Positions 1 through 5,749 of a stretch of DNA of 9,023 bases are shown in pieces. Location: NCBI GenBank assembly GCA_017652965.1, contig JAGBZZ010000139.1:1-9023 (forward strand). The letters run 5' to 3'. Both the position numbers and the translations under genes were made by a program. Origin of the DNA: Clostridia bacterium. Its GTDB lineage: Bacteria; Bacillota_A; Clostridia; Oscillospirales; CAG-272. The notes below the pieces were generated by a model. It did no database searches, was not told the origin of the DNA, and saw nothing but the letters and a program-made list of their open reading frames with translations. Each line of letters opens with the position of its first letter. The stretch's first letter is position 1.

Positions 1-613
1 GCAAGGACTTTCCCCAAGCGTTGGCATATAAGTAGTCGGCGGGTACACATCTTTCAAAGAAGTCATTTGCACTTGTGCCGAAAGAAGCCTTGCCTTCATT
101 GCGGATATAATCCACAAGGTCTTGATAGCGGTCAAACCATACATTTTCGGAAAACATGGAAACCGACTCCAGTTCATCATCCTCAAAGAACACAACCGCA
201 TTGACCCACGCTTTGACGGGGACCTGCTTTCGTAAAAGATATATAGCTCTTCCAAGTTGTTTGAATGGGGATTTAAGAAGCTTGATGTGTGTTTCCCCCG
301 TCCATCGGTCTGTCTTTTCTTGAAGGAAACCGTCTTCTCGTTCTGTAAGACAGCCTTTCCAGCGTTTTACTTCTATTGCAAAGAGCTTGTTCTCATACAG
401 CACAAGGCAATCGATCTCGGCATTTCCTTCAACGGTTGAAATAATTATGTTTCTTTTTATTTTACAGGACGGAAGCTCCCTGCGGAGCACATATGTAAAC
501 TCGTCCTCGCCGTAATTACCATAGCGTTTGGCTTCATTAACATACGGAATGGAGGCTTCTCCGGCTCGTACAAAGCCCATTTTTATTTTATGAAAAAAAG
601 CTCGTATTCCCAC
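1..613 (-). CDS. NERD-domain protein (nuclease-related), 3' end missing
   Basis: This leftward gene runs off the left edge; 204 residues are visible. I chose the GTG at 613-611 because GGAGG lies 6 bases upstream; the next in-frame ATG (residue 12) has no such site. Residues about 34-90 match the nuclease-related domain (NERD): GEDEF with E36, then EIDCLVLYENKLFAIEVKRW, in which D68, E81 and K83 form a PD-(D/E)XK-like signature. The family is known as a predicted restriction-endonuclease-like fold, often fused to helicase, kinase or zinc-finger domains, with activity unproven in most members. The part after residue 170 continues past the edge, so a C-terminal partner domain may lie outside. 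No signal peptide or membrane helix is visible in this part. A good promoter precedes it at 644-672. NERD assignment is fairly sure; any role in defence or DNA processing is inference. Confidence 0.8.
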   Translation of the reverse strand, partial: MGIRAFFHKIKMGFVRAGEASIPYVNEAKRYGNYGEDEFTYVLRRELPSCKIKRNIIISTVEGNAEIDCLVLYENKLFAIEVKRWKGCLTEREDGFLQEKTDRWTGETHIKLLKSPFKQLGRAIYLLRKQVPVKAWVNAVVFFEDDELESVSMFSENVWFDRYQDLVDYIRNEGKASFGTSANDFFERCVPADYLYANAWGKSL

Positions 614-643
614 GGGATACCTCCTTCAGTATTTTATACGCTA

Positions 644-672
644 ATTATAACACTTTTTTATGAATTTTTCAA
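644..672 (-). promoter_or_regulatory. sigma-A type promoter of the NERD-domain gene
   Basis: On the minus strand, TTGAAA (672-667) and a perfect TATAAT (649-644) are separated by 17 bases, with TG just upstream of the -10 box. The expected transcription start is about 7 bases further on, giving a leader of some 25 bases before the GTG at 613. The -35 box overlaps the left copy of an 11-bp direct repeat that flanks the palindrome array. Confidence 0.75.
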
Positions 673-680
673 TCTCCCAA
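670..680 (+). repeat. left copy of 11-bp direct repeat flanking the palindrome array
   Basis: CAATCTCCCAA here matches CAAACTCCCAA at 866-876 in 10 of 11 positions. The two copies bracket the palindrome array, as a target-site duplication or recombination site would. The repeat is short, so chance is possible. Confidence 0.4.
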
Positions 681-692
681 CAACAAAAAAAG

Positions 693-860
693 AGGCGACC
701 ATCATTGCGAACGGTGATGCGCACTTCGTGCGTGATGACGGCGTCGCCTTGTGATGTGCGCTGCGGCGCGTGAGGAAGGAACACATCACTTTGCGCCATC
801 GGCGTAATACATCACTGTGCGGTAGCACAACATCACTTGCCCCTAAGGGCAAACATCACT
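693..860. repeat. palindrome array with alternating GTGATG / CATCACT motifs
   Basis: CATCACT occurs four times on the plus strand (784-790, 810-816, 831-837, 854-860). The three gaps each hold a different small hairpin: TTGCGCC-ATC-GGCGTAA (one G-T pair), TGTGC-GGTA-GCACA and TTGCCC-CTAA-GGGCAA. The left half carries the complementary GTGATG three times (714, 732, 751), with CGCAC-TTC-GTGCG between the first two. GTGATGTG at 751-758 pairs with CACATCAC at 782-789, and AGGCGAC (693-699) pairs with GTCGCCT (743-749). The element can therefore fold locally or as one large nested structure. On the minus strand the last stem is followed by a run of seven Ts, like a terminator. No protein coding is plausible. 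It could be a non-autonomous mobile repeat, a protein-binding array or a structured RNA; I cannot name a family. Confidence 0.75.
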
Positions 861-861
861 C

Positions 862-890
862 TTTACAAACTCCCAAATTTATGCTATAAT
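862..890 (+). promoter_or_regulatory. sigma-A promoter of the small membrane protein gene
   Basis: TTTACA (862-867), 17-base spacer, perfect TATAAT (885-890) with TGC directly upstream (extended -10). It begins one base after the last CATCACT unit of the palindrome array, so the array sits directly against the -35 box and could modulate it. Confidence 0.75.
866..876 (+). repeat. right copy of 11-bp direct repeat flanking the palindrome array
   Basis: CAAACTCCCAA, one mismatch from the copy at 670-680 and in the same orientation. It overlaps the last two bases of the -35 box of the promoter at 862-890. Confidence 0.4.
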
Positions 891-912
891 ATAGGCGAAA
901 GGCGGTGAGCAA

Positions 913-1155
913 ATGAAAAAGAAAAATAACAGTAAAACAAGAGAAAATAACATTGTATTGTTTCTGCAATTTTTTATAGTTCTCTTGTTCGGTTTTTGTC
1001 TTTGTAATGTTTGCCGCATCGCTATCGGTTGTATTTTTAATGGATTTGATTTGTTTTTAACTCAAGTCATAGATTTGCCATATGTGCTTTATTTAATCTT
1101 CTCCGTGATTCTTTCGGCAATTTGGATTTTTATAATACGCAGTAAGCTGAAGTAA
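913..1155 (+). CDS. small two-helix membrane protein, unknown function
   Basis: This 80-residue protein starts with a basic, polar tail (KKKNNSKTRENN) and is then almost wholly hydrophobic: helix 1 at about residues 13-40 and helix 2 at about 54-76, ending in a basic RSKLK tail. The positive charge at both ends suggests both termini face the cytoplasm. The ATG is supported by AAAGGCGGTGA ending 5 bases upstream and by a near-consensus promoter at 862-890, giving a leader of only about 15 bases. The helix 1 region has four cysteines. It is more AT-rich than the genes to its right and lies between the palindrome array and the tRNA-like remnant, so it may belong to an inserted element. I do not recognise the family; it is too small for more than a membrane-protein call. 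Confidence 0.65.
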   Translation: MKKKNNSKTRENNIVLFLQFFIVLLFGFCLCNVCRIAIGCIFNGFDLFLTQVIDLPYVLYLIFSVILSAIWIFIIRSKLK

Positions 1156-1182
1156 TACGTTGTTAGTATCATATAAAACTCG

Positions 1183-1213
1183 TTAAGTTCAAATCCCGTA
1201 AGCACTCCCCCAA
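1183..1213 (+). other. sequence resembling a tRNA 3' end, possible attachment-site remnant
   Basis: AAGTTCAAATCCC looks like a T-loop (TTCAAAT preceded by G and followed by C), and about 10 bases later comes GCACTCCCCCA, which resembles an acceptor 3' strand plus CCA. No matching 5' half (D-arm, anticodon arm or T-stem partner) lies upstream, and the distance between T-loop and acceptor is about two bases too long for a normal tRNA. It is followed by a terminator. This could be a tRNA fragment displaced by integration of the AT-rich material to the left, or chance. Confidence 0.25.
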
Positions 1214-1243
1214 AAATATCTTTTATGGCCCTTACACAAATAC

Positions 1244-1273
1244 AAAAAGCAGTCCGGTCGGACTGCTTTTTGC
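1244..1273. terminator. intrinsic terminator, symmetric hairpin
   Basis: AAAAAGCAGTCCG (1244-1256) and CGGACTGCTTTTT (1259-1271) form a perfect 13-bp inverted repeat. A-tract and T-tract ends would let it work in both directions. It ends rightward transcription from the small membrane protein gene, or from the tRNA whose remnant seems to lie before it. Confidence 0.85.
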
Positions 1274-1278
1274 TTTCT

Positions 1279-1303
1279 CCCTCCGTGGTGATGAGGCGGA
1301 GGG
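1279..1303. repeat. GC-rich inverted repeat between terminator and promoter
   Basis: CCCTCCG (1279-1285) pairs with CGGAGGG (1297-1303) around an 11-base loop. No U-tract follows; instead there is a GC-rich stretch up to the -35 box at 1327. Its function is not apparent. Confidence 0.4.
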
Positions 1304-1326
1304 CGCCGGGCCTTACCGGGTTAGGC

Positions 1327-1355
1327 TTGCAAATTGCTTTTTCGTGTGCTATAAT
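1327..1355 (+). promoter_or_regulatory. sigma-A promoter of the 277-aa membrane protein gene
   Basis: TTGCAA (1327-1332), 17-base spacer, TATAAT (1350-1355) with TGTGC directly upstream. The in-frame TTG at 1355 overlaps the -10 box, so it cannot be the start codon of a message made here; this favours the ATG at 1388. Confidence 0.8.
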
Positions 1356-1387
1356 TGCCTTGTCAAGACAAAAGGCGGTGTTATGCT

Positions 1388-2221
1388 ATGGGAAACAAGT
1401 ATTTTTCAAATAGACATTCTTGGGCGGACAGTATTCTGGAATCCAAAAGGGGCGCGATCATCTTCGGAATTTTGGCGATCCTTTTCGGTGCGTTTTTTGC
1501 ACTTACGCAATTGGTAAACAAGCCGATCCCGCGCGCGGAGGCGGTTGCCTATTCGGGTGAGCTTGAGAAGTATGAGATTTGGGAAAATTCCCGGACGATC
1601 ATTTTCACAGACGGCTCCTCGCATGATGTATTCCCCCACACCGCAACGCAGGAATTTGACGACACTATGCGCGCGATAGAAAAGGGAACGACGATCGACA
1701 TTTTGGTCAATCCCAATAATGAGTACGTTGTGGAAATCATGGCGGGGTCAAGAGAAATTTTGAATTTTGAAGAGTCACAGGCGGCGTTGGACGCCTATGA
1801 CAACGGCTACATAGCCATAGGCGTGTTCGTATGCTTTGCGGGGGCTTTTATCATCATATGCGGTCTTGTTTCTTCCCGGCAAAAGGAAAAAGAGGCTGAA
1901 AAGCAAGCCCGAAAAGCAAAAAAACGCAAGAATGGAGCGGACGACAAGCCGCTAAGACGCGCGGACCGTTTGGTGAAGGTCAGAATTTTACTTGAGGCAC
2001 GTGCAGAGAAGTATGAAATTTGCTACCGCAGGGTCAAGAGTGTCAATGAGCTTGTGATAAACGGCATTGTTTACGACGAGAAAAAGGGAGTTCTGGAATT
2101 TGCCCACAACCTTAGTGCCGTGGTAGACGGGCACACAATTGAGGCGGGGCTTAGCGATGACTGCTATAGCTACATTATGTTTGACGGAGAATGCTTAGCC
2201 AACAAGCAGCGCTTAATATAA
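1388..2221 (+). CDS. two-helix membrane protein with soluble C-terminal domain, unknown function
   Basis: 277 residues from the ATG at 1388, which has AAAGGCGGTG 7 bases upstream. A short basic N-terminus leads into membrane helix 1 (about residues 22-43), a soluble segment (44-138) and helix 2 (about 141-163). A very basic linker follows (164-198, with runs such as KQARKAKKRK), then a C-terminal domain of about 80 residues. By the positive-inside rule the linker and C-terminal domain are cytoplasmic and the 44-138 segment lies outside. The outer segment contains GTTIDILVNPNNEYVVEI, which recalls the G-x-x-(V/I)-x-V-x-x-(N/D)P pattern of DUF3592-type membrane proteins, but the match is loose. 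The C-terminal domain (INGIVYDEKKGVLEFAHNLSAVVDGHTIEAGL) looks like a compact beta-rich fold I cannot name. It has its own promoter, and the next gene has another, so no operon is required. Confidence 0.75.
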   Translation: MGNKYFSNRHSWADSILESKRGAIIFGILAILFGAFFALTQLVNKPIPRAEAVAYSGELEKYEIWENSRTIIFTDGSSHDVFPHTATQEFDDTMRAIEKGTTIDILVNPNNEYVVEIMAGSREILNFEESQAALDAYDNGYIAIGVFVCFAGAFIIICGLVSSRQKEKEAEKQARKAKKRKNGADDKPLRRADRLVKVRILLEARAEKYEICYRRVKSVNELVINGIVYDEKKGVLEFAHNLSAVVDGHTIEAGLSDDCYSYIMFDGECLANKQRLI

Positions 2222-2224
2222 AAA

Positions 2225-2248
2225 CCGGCAACGGTTACGAGCTGCCGG
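2225..2248 (+). terminator. weak hairpin after the 277-aa membrane protein gene
   Basis: CCGGCA (2225-2230) pairs with TGCCGG (2243-2248) around a 12-base loop, just after the stop codon. No clear T-run follows (TTTT appears only about 12 bases later), so termination would be inefficient at best. Confidence 0.3.
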
Positions 2249-2263
2249 GCAGGATCAACTTTT

Positions 2264-2296
2264 GGCGTGTTTATGCTATTTTTGAAGCATTTCGCC
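2264..2296. repeat. interrupted inverted repeat abutting the next promoter
   Basis: GGCG (2264-2267) and ATGCT (2273-2277) pair with AGCAT (2286-2290) and CGCC (2293-2296). The repeat ends exactly where the -35 box begins, so it could be an operator or a weak hairpin for upstream transcripts. The sequence cannot decide which. Confidence 0.3.
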
Positions 2297-2325
2297 TTGA
2301 CTTAACGGCGAGAAAATGCTACAAT
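2297..2325 (+). promoter_or_regulatory. sigma-A promoter of the 411-aa membrane protein gene
   Basis: TTGACT (2297-2302), 17-base spacer, TACAAT (2320-2325) with TGC directly upstream. The in-frame ATG at 2324 lies inside the -10 box and is therefore not the start codon. Confidence 0.75.
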
Positions 2326-2368
2326 GATTGCGGTATTGACTTTATCGTTACACATGGAGGGTGCTCGC

Positions 2369-3604
2369 ATGGCGGAGTATAGCTATCAGCAACTGAGAAA
2401 ATTTTCCCAAACGAAGCAGAAGTATCTGAATCACGAGTATCAGAACAAGGTTTACGCCGAAATGGCAAAGAAAGAAAAGCAGGCCGTTATCGATAAGTCT
2501 AAAAAGGCAGTAGCGGATCTTGATCTGAAGATCGATGACGTTTTCTTCAAAGGGAAAGGGGTTGCCATACACATTGTGAGCCTCGTGATCGCAGTCCTAC
2601 TGTTCATCGGCGGCTTTACCTTTTTAAAGCCCGGGCTTTCATATGATTTTGACGATGTTGTTGCGGCATACGATGCCAAAGTGGAAAGCGACCCCGACAT
2701 CATTCCGGATGGACTGCGCCTAAGCTATGACATCGCCTTCGGCCTGACTGATCGTTATTATTCGGATAGCAGAATAGAAGAAGAAACTGCCACGTATCTG
2801 GAATGGCGCACGAATGAATGCGAGCTGTTGACAGGCGGCTGTATGCTGCTTGCCGCGGTTGTGATCCTGATTTTGTTCGGAATCCAAAATTCGCTTTCGA
2901 TAGGAAGGTCGAATGACTTTGCGCCAAGTAAGATCATCACGGCTTTTCTCCTCGCATTTTACGTTTTGTGCTGGTTGGTGTTCGTTTGCAGAGGTGCGTG
3001 GGGAGAGGTGGACGGCATCTTCTCCTTTATCGGGCAGGTGTTGAATCTGCTTCTTATGCTTGTCGTTTCTCCCTTTGGCGCTTTCGCCTTTATTGGCAGG
3101 GCGGGATACGTTATGGCGCTCCCCGCTTTGTTTGCCCCCCTCGCGCTGACCGCGGGATACGTTGTATACGCATGCGCACACTCTGCGTTTGTAAAGAAGA
3201 ATTCGGGGAAAACCCCCTCTTCCAAAGTGGCGGCCGAGCTGATAGAGAAGCAGAGAAGCATCGCCCGGATCTGCCCTCAAAAGGCAGAAGAGATCTACGG
3301 TCAGATCATGGCGAAGATTTCGCCCAACCCCTACAAGAATGCCTATTTCGATATTCCCTCTGACATAAGAGACGAGCTTGACGCCGTTATCGGTGTGATA
3401 GAAAAAGGTTATGCGCGTACCTCGGTTGATGCAAAGCAATTTCTCCAGAGACAAAAAAATCACCGAGAGCTTATGGAGATGCAGGAAAGGCATCATAGAG
3501 AGGAAGCAAGCCAACGTGCGGATATCAAGAGGGCGATCGACGCAAATACCGCAGCTATCATAGAAGCAAGCCAAAAGTCCGTGGACGTATATATCCATTA
3601 TTGA
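2369..3604 (+). CDS. multi-helix membrane protein with flanking cytoplasmic helices, unknown function
   Basis: 411 residues from the ATG at 2369, with GGAGG 8 bases upstream. Residues 1-60 are polar, highly charged and probably helical. Membrane helix 1 is at about 66-88. A segment of about 65 residues rich in acidic and aromatic positions (90-152) probably faces outside. Four more hydrophobic stretches follow (about 154-173, 189-207, 217-240 and 246-270). The C-terminal 140 residues are soluble; from about 355 on they are strongly charged (QRQKNHRELMEMQERHHREE) and likely form a coiled coil, ending in SVDVYIHY. This layout suggests a self-associating membrane protein with large cytoplasmic tails, but no catalytic motif is visible and I do not recognise the family. 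It has its own promoter and a strong terminator, so it is probably monocistronic. Base composition is similar to that of the preceding gene. Confidence 0.8.
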   Translation: MAEYSYQQLRKFSQTKQKYLNHEYQNKVYAEMAKKEKQAVIDKSKKAVADLDLKIDDVFFKGKGVAIHIVSLVIAVLLFIGGFTFLKPGLSYDFDDVVAAYDAKVESDPDIIPDGLRLSYDIAFGLTDRYYSDSRIEEETATYLEWRTNECELLTGGCMLLAAVVILILFGIQNSLSIGRSNDFAPSKIITAFLLAFYVLCWLVFVCRGAWGEVDGIFSFIGQVLNLLLMLVVSPFGAFAFIGRAGYVMALPALFAPLALTAGYVVYACAHSAFVKKNSGKTPSSKVAAELIEKQRSIARICPQKAEEIYGQIMAKISPNPYKNAYFDIPSDIRDELDAVIGVIEKGYARTSVDAKQFLQRQKNHRELMEMQERHHREEASQRADIKRAIDANTAAIIEASQKSVDVYIHY

Positions 3605-3612
3605 TCCCCTGC

Positions 3613-3653
3613 AAAAAAGCGGTGCGCCTGTTGTGTCGGTCGCACCGCTTTCT
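3613..3653 (+). terminator. intrinsic terminator after the 411-aa membrane protein gene
   Basis: GCGGTGCG (3619-3626) pairs with CGCACCGC (3641-3648) around a 14-base loop, with AAAAAA before and TTTCT after, 9 bases past the stop codon. The stem is strong and the T-tract short. Rightward transcripts should mostly stop here. Confidence 0.75.
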
Positions 3654-3726
3654 GATGAACGCGGGACATCTGCGGAAGAATATAACCGCGCCGGTCGCAC
3701 TATGTGCCGTTTGAAAAGGAGAAGGT

Positions 3727-4230
3727 ATGGAAGCTTTGGAAGGCGTTTTTGTACGGGAGTTATCCTTGGAGGAATTCAAGCGGTATAGTGAGAAGGCGGC
3801 GCTGATGCACGATGCCCTTGCCTTGCTTAAAGACGTGTCCGAGGGCGTATGCGAGGACGACGCGGTCAAGGAAGCGGTACAGATGCTGGAGCGCCTGTGC
3901 GGTGCCGGGGAAGAGCGAAAATATTACGGGATCTTTGCGGGGCGGGAGTACGCCGGATACCTGGCCTTTCGCGGGTATGAAACCGAGACCCCCGAGATTG
4001 CGATCGAGCTCGAGGAGAGCTGGCAGGGCAAGGGGATCGGCTACCGTTTTTTGAAGGCCGAAACCGAGAGGATCTTTAAAGAACGCACCGACGTGCGCTA
4101 TTTCCGCTATCGGGTGGCGGACGATAACCTTCCCAGCATCAAGCTGATAGAAAAGCTTGGCGGGTGCCTGATGGGGATCGACCATTCCACGGGTGAGACC
4201 GTGATGGAGTACCGTATCTACCGAAGCTGA
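3727..4230 (+). CDS. GNAT-family N-acetyltransferase
   Basis: 167 residues, the usual size for a single-domain GNAT. It would transfer an acetyl group from acetyl-CoA to an amine; the substrate cannot be told. Motif A is clear: IAIELEESWQGKGIGYRFL (residues 91-109) contains the Q-x-x-G-x-G type loop (QGKGIG, 100-105) that binds the CoA pyrophosphate after a beta-strand. Motif B follows as DNLPSIKLIEKLGG (133-146), with the usual Asn followed by a helix ending in LGG. The start is supported by AAAAGGAGAAGG just upstream of the ATG. Residues 1-65 form a helical N-terminal part without recognisable specificity motifs. No signal peptide. I found no convincing promoter between the upstream terminator (3653) and the gene. 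The beta-helix gene starts 50 bases downstream on the same strand, so co-transcription is likely. Confidence 0.85.
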   Translation: MEALEGVFVRELSLEEFKRYSEKAALMHDALALLKDVSEGVCEDDAVKEAVQMLERLCGAGEERKYYGIFAGREYAGYLAFRGYETETPEIAIELEESWQGKGIGYRFLKAETERIFKERTDVRYFRYRVADDNLPSIKLIEKLGGCLMGIDHSTGETVMEYRIYRS

Positions 4231-4280
4231 TAAGGGGCTTTGTTATCATTCGGTAAAGGACTTTGGGGGGAGGCGTTCTT

Positions 4281-5675
4281 ATGGGGACGGTATCTGAAAA
4301 AAGCAAAATAAAGCAACGCATCATGGATGCGGCACTGGCGGCCAAGGCGAGAAATGCGCGTGCCGTTGGCGGCCTTACGGATTCGGTATGCCTTTTTGAA
4401 TACCGCGCGCTTGCCAAGCCCGGCCGATACGGTCTTGTTTGGACAGAGGCACTGCAAGCGGCCCTGAACGAGCATGAGATCGTGACCATTCCTCCCGCCG
4501 GCGACGTGTACTGGCTGGACGGTACCGTTGTCATTCCGTCGAACAGACGCATCGAGGCCACAGGTGCCACCGTGCGCGCGGTGCCCGAGTATCCGTACGT
4601 GATGCTACGCAACCGCCACGTGCAGGACGGGACGTATGCCCCTATTTCCCCCGGCGGCGAGGACGTCAACATCTCTATTCACGGCGGCTGCTGGGACGAG
4701 GGGGCGAGGGGGCGCGGTGTGCGCCGCTTCCATGCTGATAAGAACAGCTTTTGCGGGGTGCAGACCTGCATGCTGTTTAATAACGTCCGGCATCTTACCC
4801 TTTCGGATATGACCTTTTCAAGCGTCGCCTCGTTTTGCGTTCAGATCGGGGACGTTACCGACGGCGTATTCGAGAATTTTTCCTTTATCTCCTGCTTTGC
4901 GGACGGTCTGCATATCAATGGGAACTGTCAAAATCTATACATCCGCAGCTTTTCGGGGCACGTCGGCGACGATCTGGTAGCGCTGAACATGTATGACTGG
5001 CTGGGCTCCTCGATCAATTACGGCCCGTGCAAGAACGTATTTTGCGAGGATATCCACTCGGCCAAGGACAGCCGTGCCAAGGCCATGCGGCTGCTGCCCG
5101 GGATCTTTATCTACCGCGACGGCACCGCCGTGGATTGCTCGCTGACCGATGCGTATTTCAGAAATCTCAGCGGGATCTTTGAATACAAGCTCTATTTCCA
5201 GTCTCCGCCCTATCGGCTCGGGACAAAGCCCGAGGGGGGCGGCGCGGGAAGCGCCGACAATTTGTTTTTTGAAAACGTGGAAATTACGGCTATGCGCCCG
5301 GGGTATCCTTGCGATCTTCCCGAAACCGGCTATTTCGGTATGTTTTTTGTTAGTTCCAATGTTGGCTATCTCTCACTGGAAAACATCCGCTATGAGACGG
5401 CGGAGGATATAAGCCCCCGCACCTTTCTTGTGGCTGTCGGCCCGATGACGTGGAAAAGGACAGAGGATATCGAGGTGTTTGACCCGTATATCAGCGCCAC
5501 GGTGGACACCCTGAGCATGAGCGGTATTTTTGTCAACGGTTCCCCCTGTCGGGAGGTGCGGCGCCTTTTGAAGGTGATCGCGTTTGACGACGTAAACCGT
5601 GACGGCTTTTCCTCCGGGCGGGGGCGGGTCAATACCGTTTTTATCGACGGCGAGCAGGTCACAGAGGGGATATAA
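4281..5675 (+). CDS. GH28-like parallel beta-helix protein, cytoplasmic
   Basis: 464 residues from the ATG at 4281, with GGGGGGAGG 7 bases upstream; the in-frame TTG at 4263 sits directly before that site and is unlikely. Strands with an N-x-x-(I/L)-x-x pattern recur from about residue 85 to 420, as in right-handed beta-helices. The best family clue is FADGLHINGNCQNLYIRSFSGHVGDDLVAL (207-235): an Asp in a DG turn (D208) followed 22 residues later by GDD (D230, D231). This resembles the catalytic Asp spacing of glycoside hydrolase family 28 polygalacturonases. The GH28 histidine and RIK motifs are not evident, so substrate and even activity are uncertain; related pectate-lyase-superfamily or epimerase-like folds are possible. 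There is no signal peptide, so it would act inside the cell, perhaps on imported oligosaccharides. It is probably co-transcribed with the acetyltransferase gene, and it converges on the esterase gene. Confidence 0.75.
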   Translation: MGTVSEKSKIKQRIMDAALAAKARNARAVGGLTDSVCLFEYRALAKPGRYGLVWTEALQAALNEHEIVTIPPAGDVYWLDGTVVIPSNRRIEATGATVRAVPEYPYVMLRNRHVQDGTYAPISPGGEDVNISIHGGCWDEGARGRGVRRFHADKNSFCGVQTCMLFNNVRHLTLSDMTFSSVASFCVQIGDVTDGVFENFSFISCFADGLHINGNCQNLYIRSFSGHVGDDLVALNMYDWLGSSINYGPCKNVFCEDIHSAKDSRAKAMRLLPGIFIYRDGTAVDCSLTDAYFRNLSGIFEYKLYFQSPPYRLGTKPEGGGAGSADNLFFENVEITAMRPGYPCDLPETGYFGMFFVSSNVGYLSLENIRYETAEDISPRTFLVAVGPMTWKRTEDIEVFDPYISATVDTLSMSGIFVNGSPCREVRRLLKVIAFDDVNRDGFSSGRGRVNTVFIDGEQVTEGI

Positions 5676-5710
5676 AAAGTAACGGCCGCCGCAAGGCGCC
5701 GCCCCCTCAT

Positions 5711-5749
5711 AAAAAACGAGTCACAGGCTTGGTCTGTGACTCGTTTTCC
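5711..5749. terminator. bidirectional intrinsic terminator between convergent genes
   Basis: AAAACGAGTCACAG (5713-5726) and CTGTGACTCGTTTT (5734-5747) form a perfect 14-bp stem with a 7-base loop. It ends immediately before the stop codon of the leftward esterase gene and serves both that gene and the beta-helix gene. Confidence 0.92.

Noticed and set aside
257..439. Rightward open frame of 60 codons at the left side
   Set aside because: It lies opposite the NERD-domain frame, which has a recognisable motif, ribosome site and promoter.
658..852. Leftward reading frame of 64 codons across the palindrome array
   Set aside because: It merely translates the hairpin repeats, has no ribosome-binding site and gives a low-complexity, unconvincing protein.
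783..860. The repeated CATCACT units as a CRISPR array
   Set aside because: The repeat word is only 7-8 bases, the gaps are 14-19 bases and each gap is itself palindromic. No cas genes are in the window.
3681..3686. TATAAC as the -10 box of a promoter for the acetyltransferase gene
   Set aside because: No -35 box lies at a suitable distance and the TG seen in the other promoters is missing.
2720..3700. Long leftward open frame of 326 codons opposite the 411-aa membrane protein gene
   Set aside because: It is the antisense shadow of a gene with a good start, promoter, hydrophobic helices and terminator. The antisense protein shows no domain pattern.
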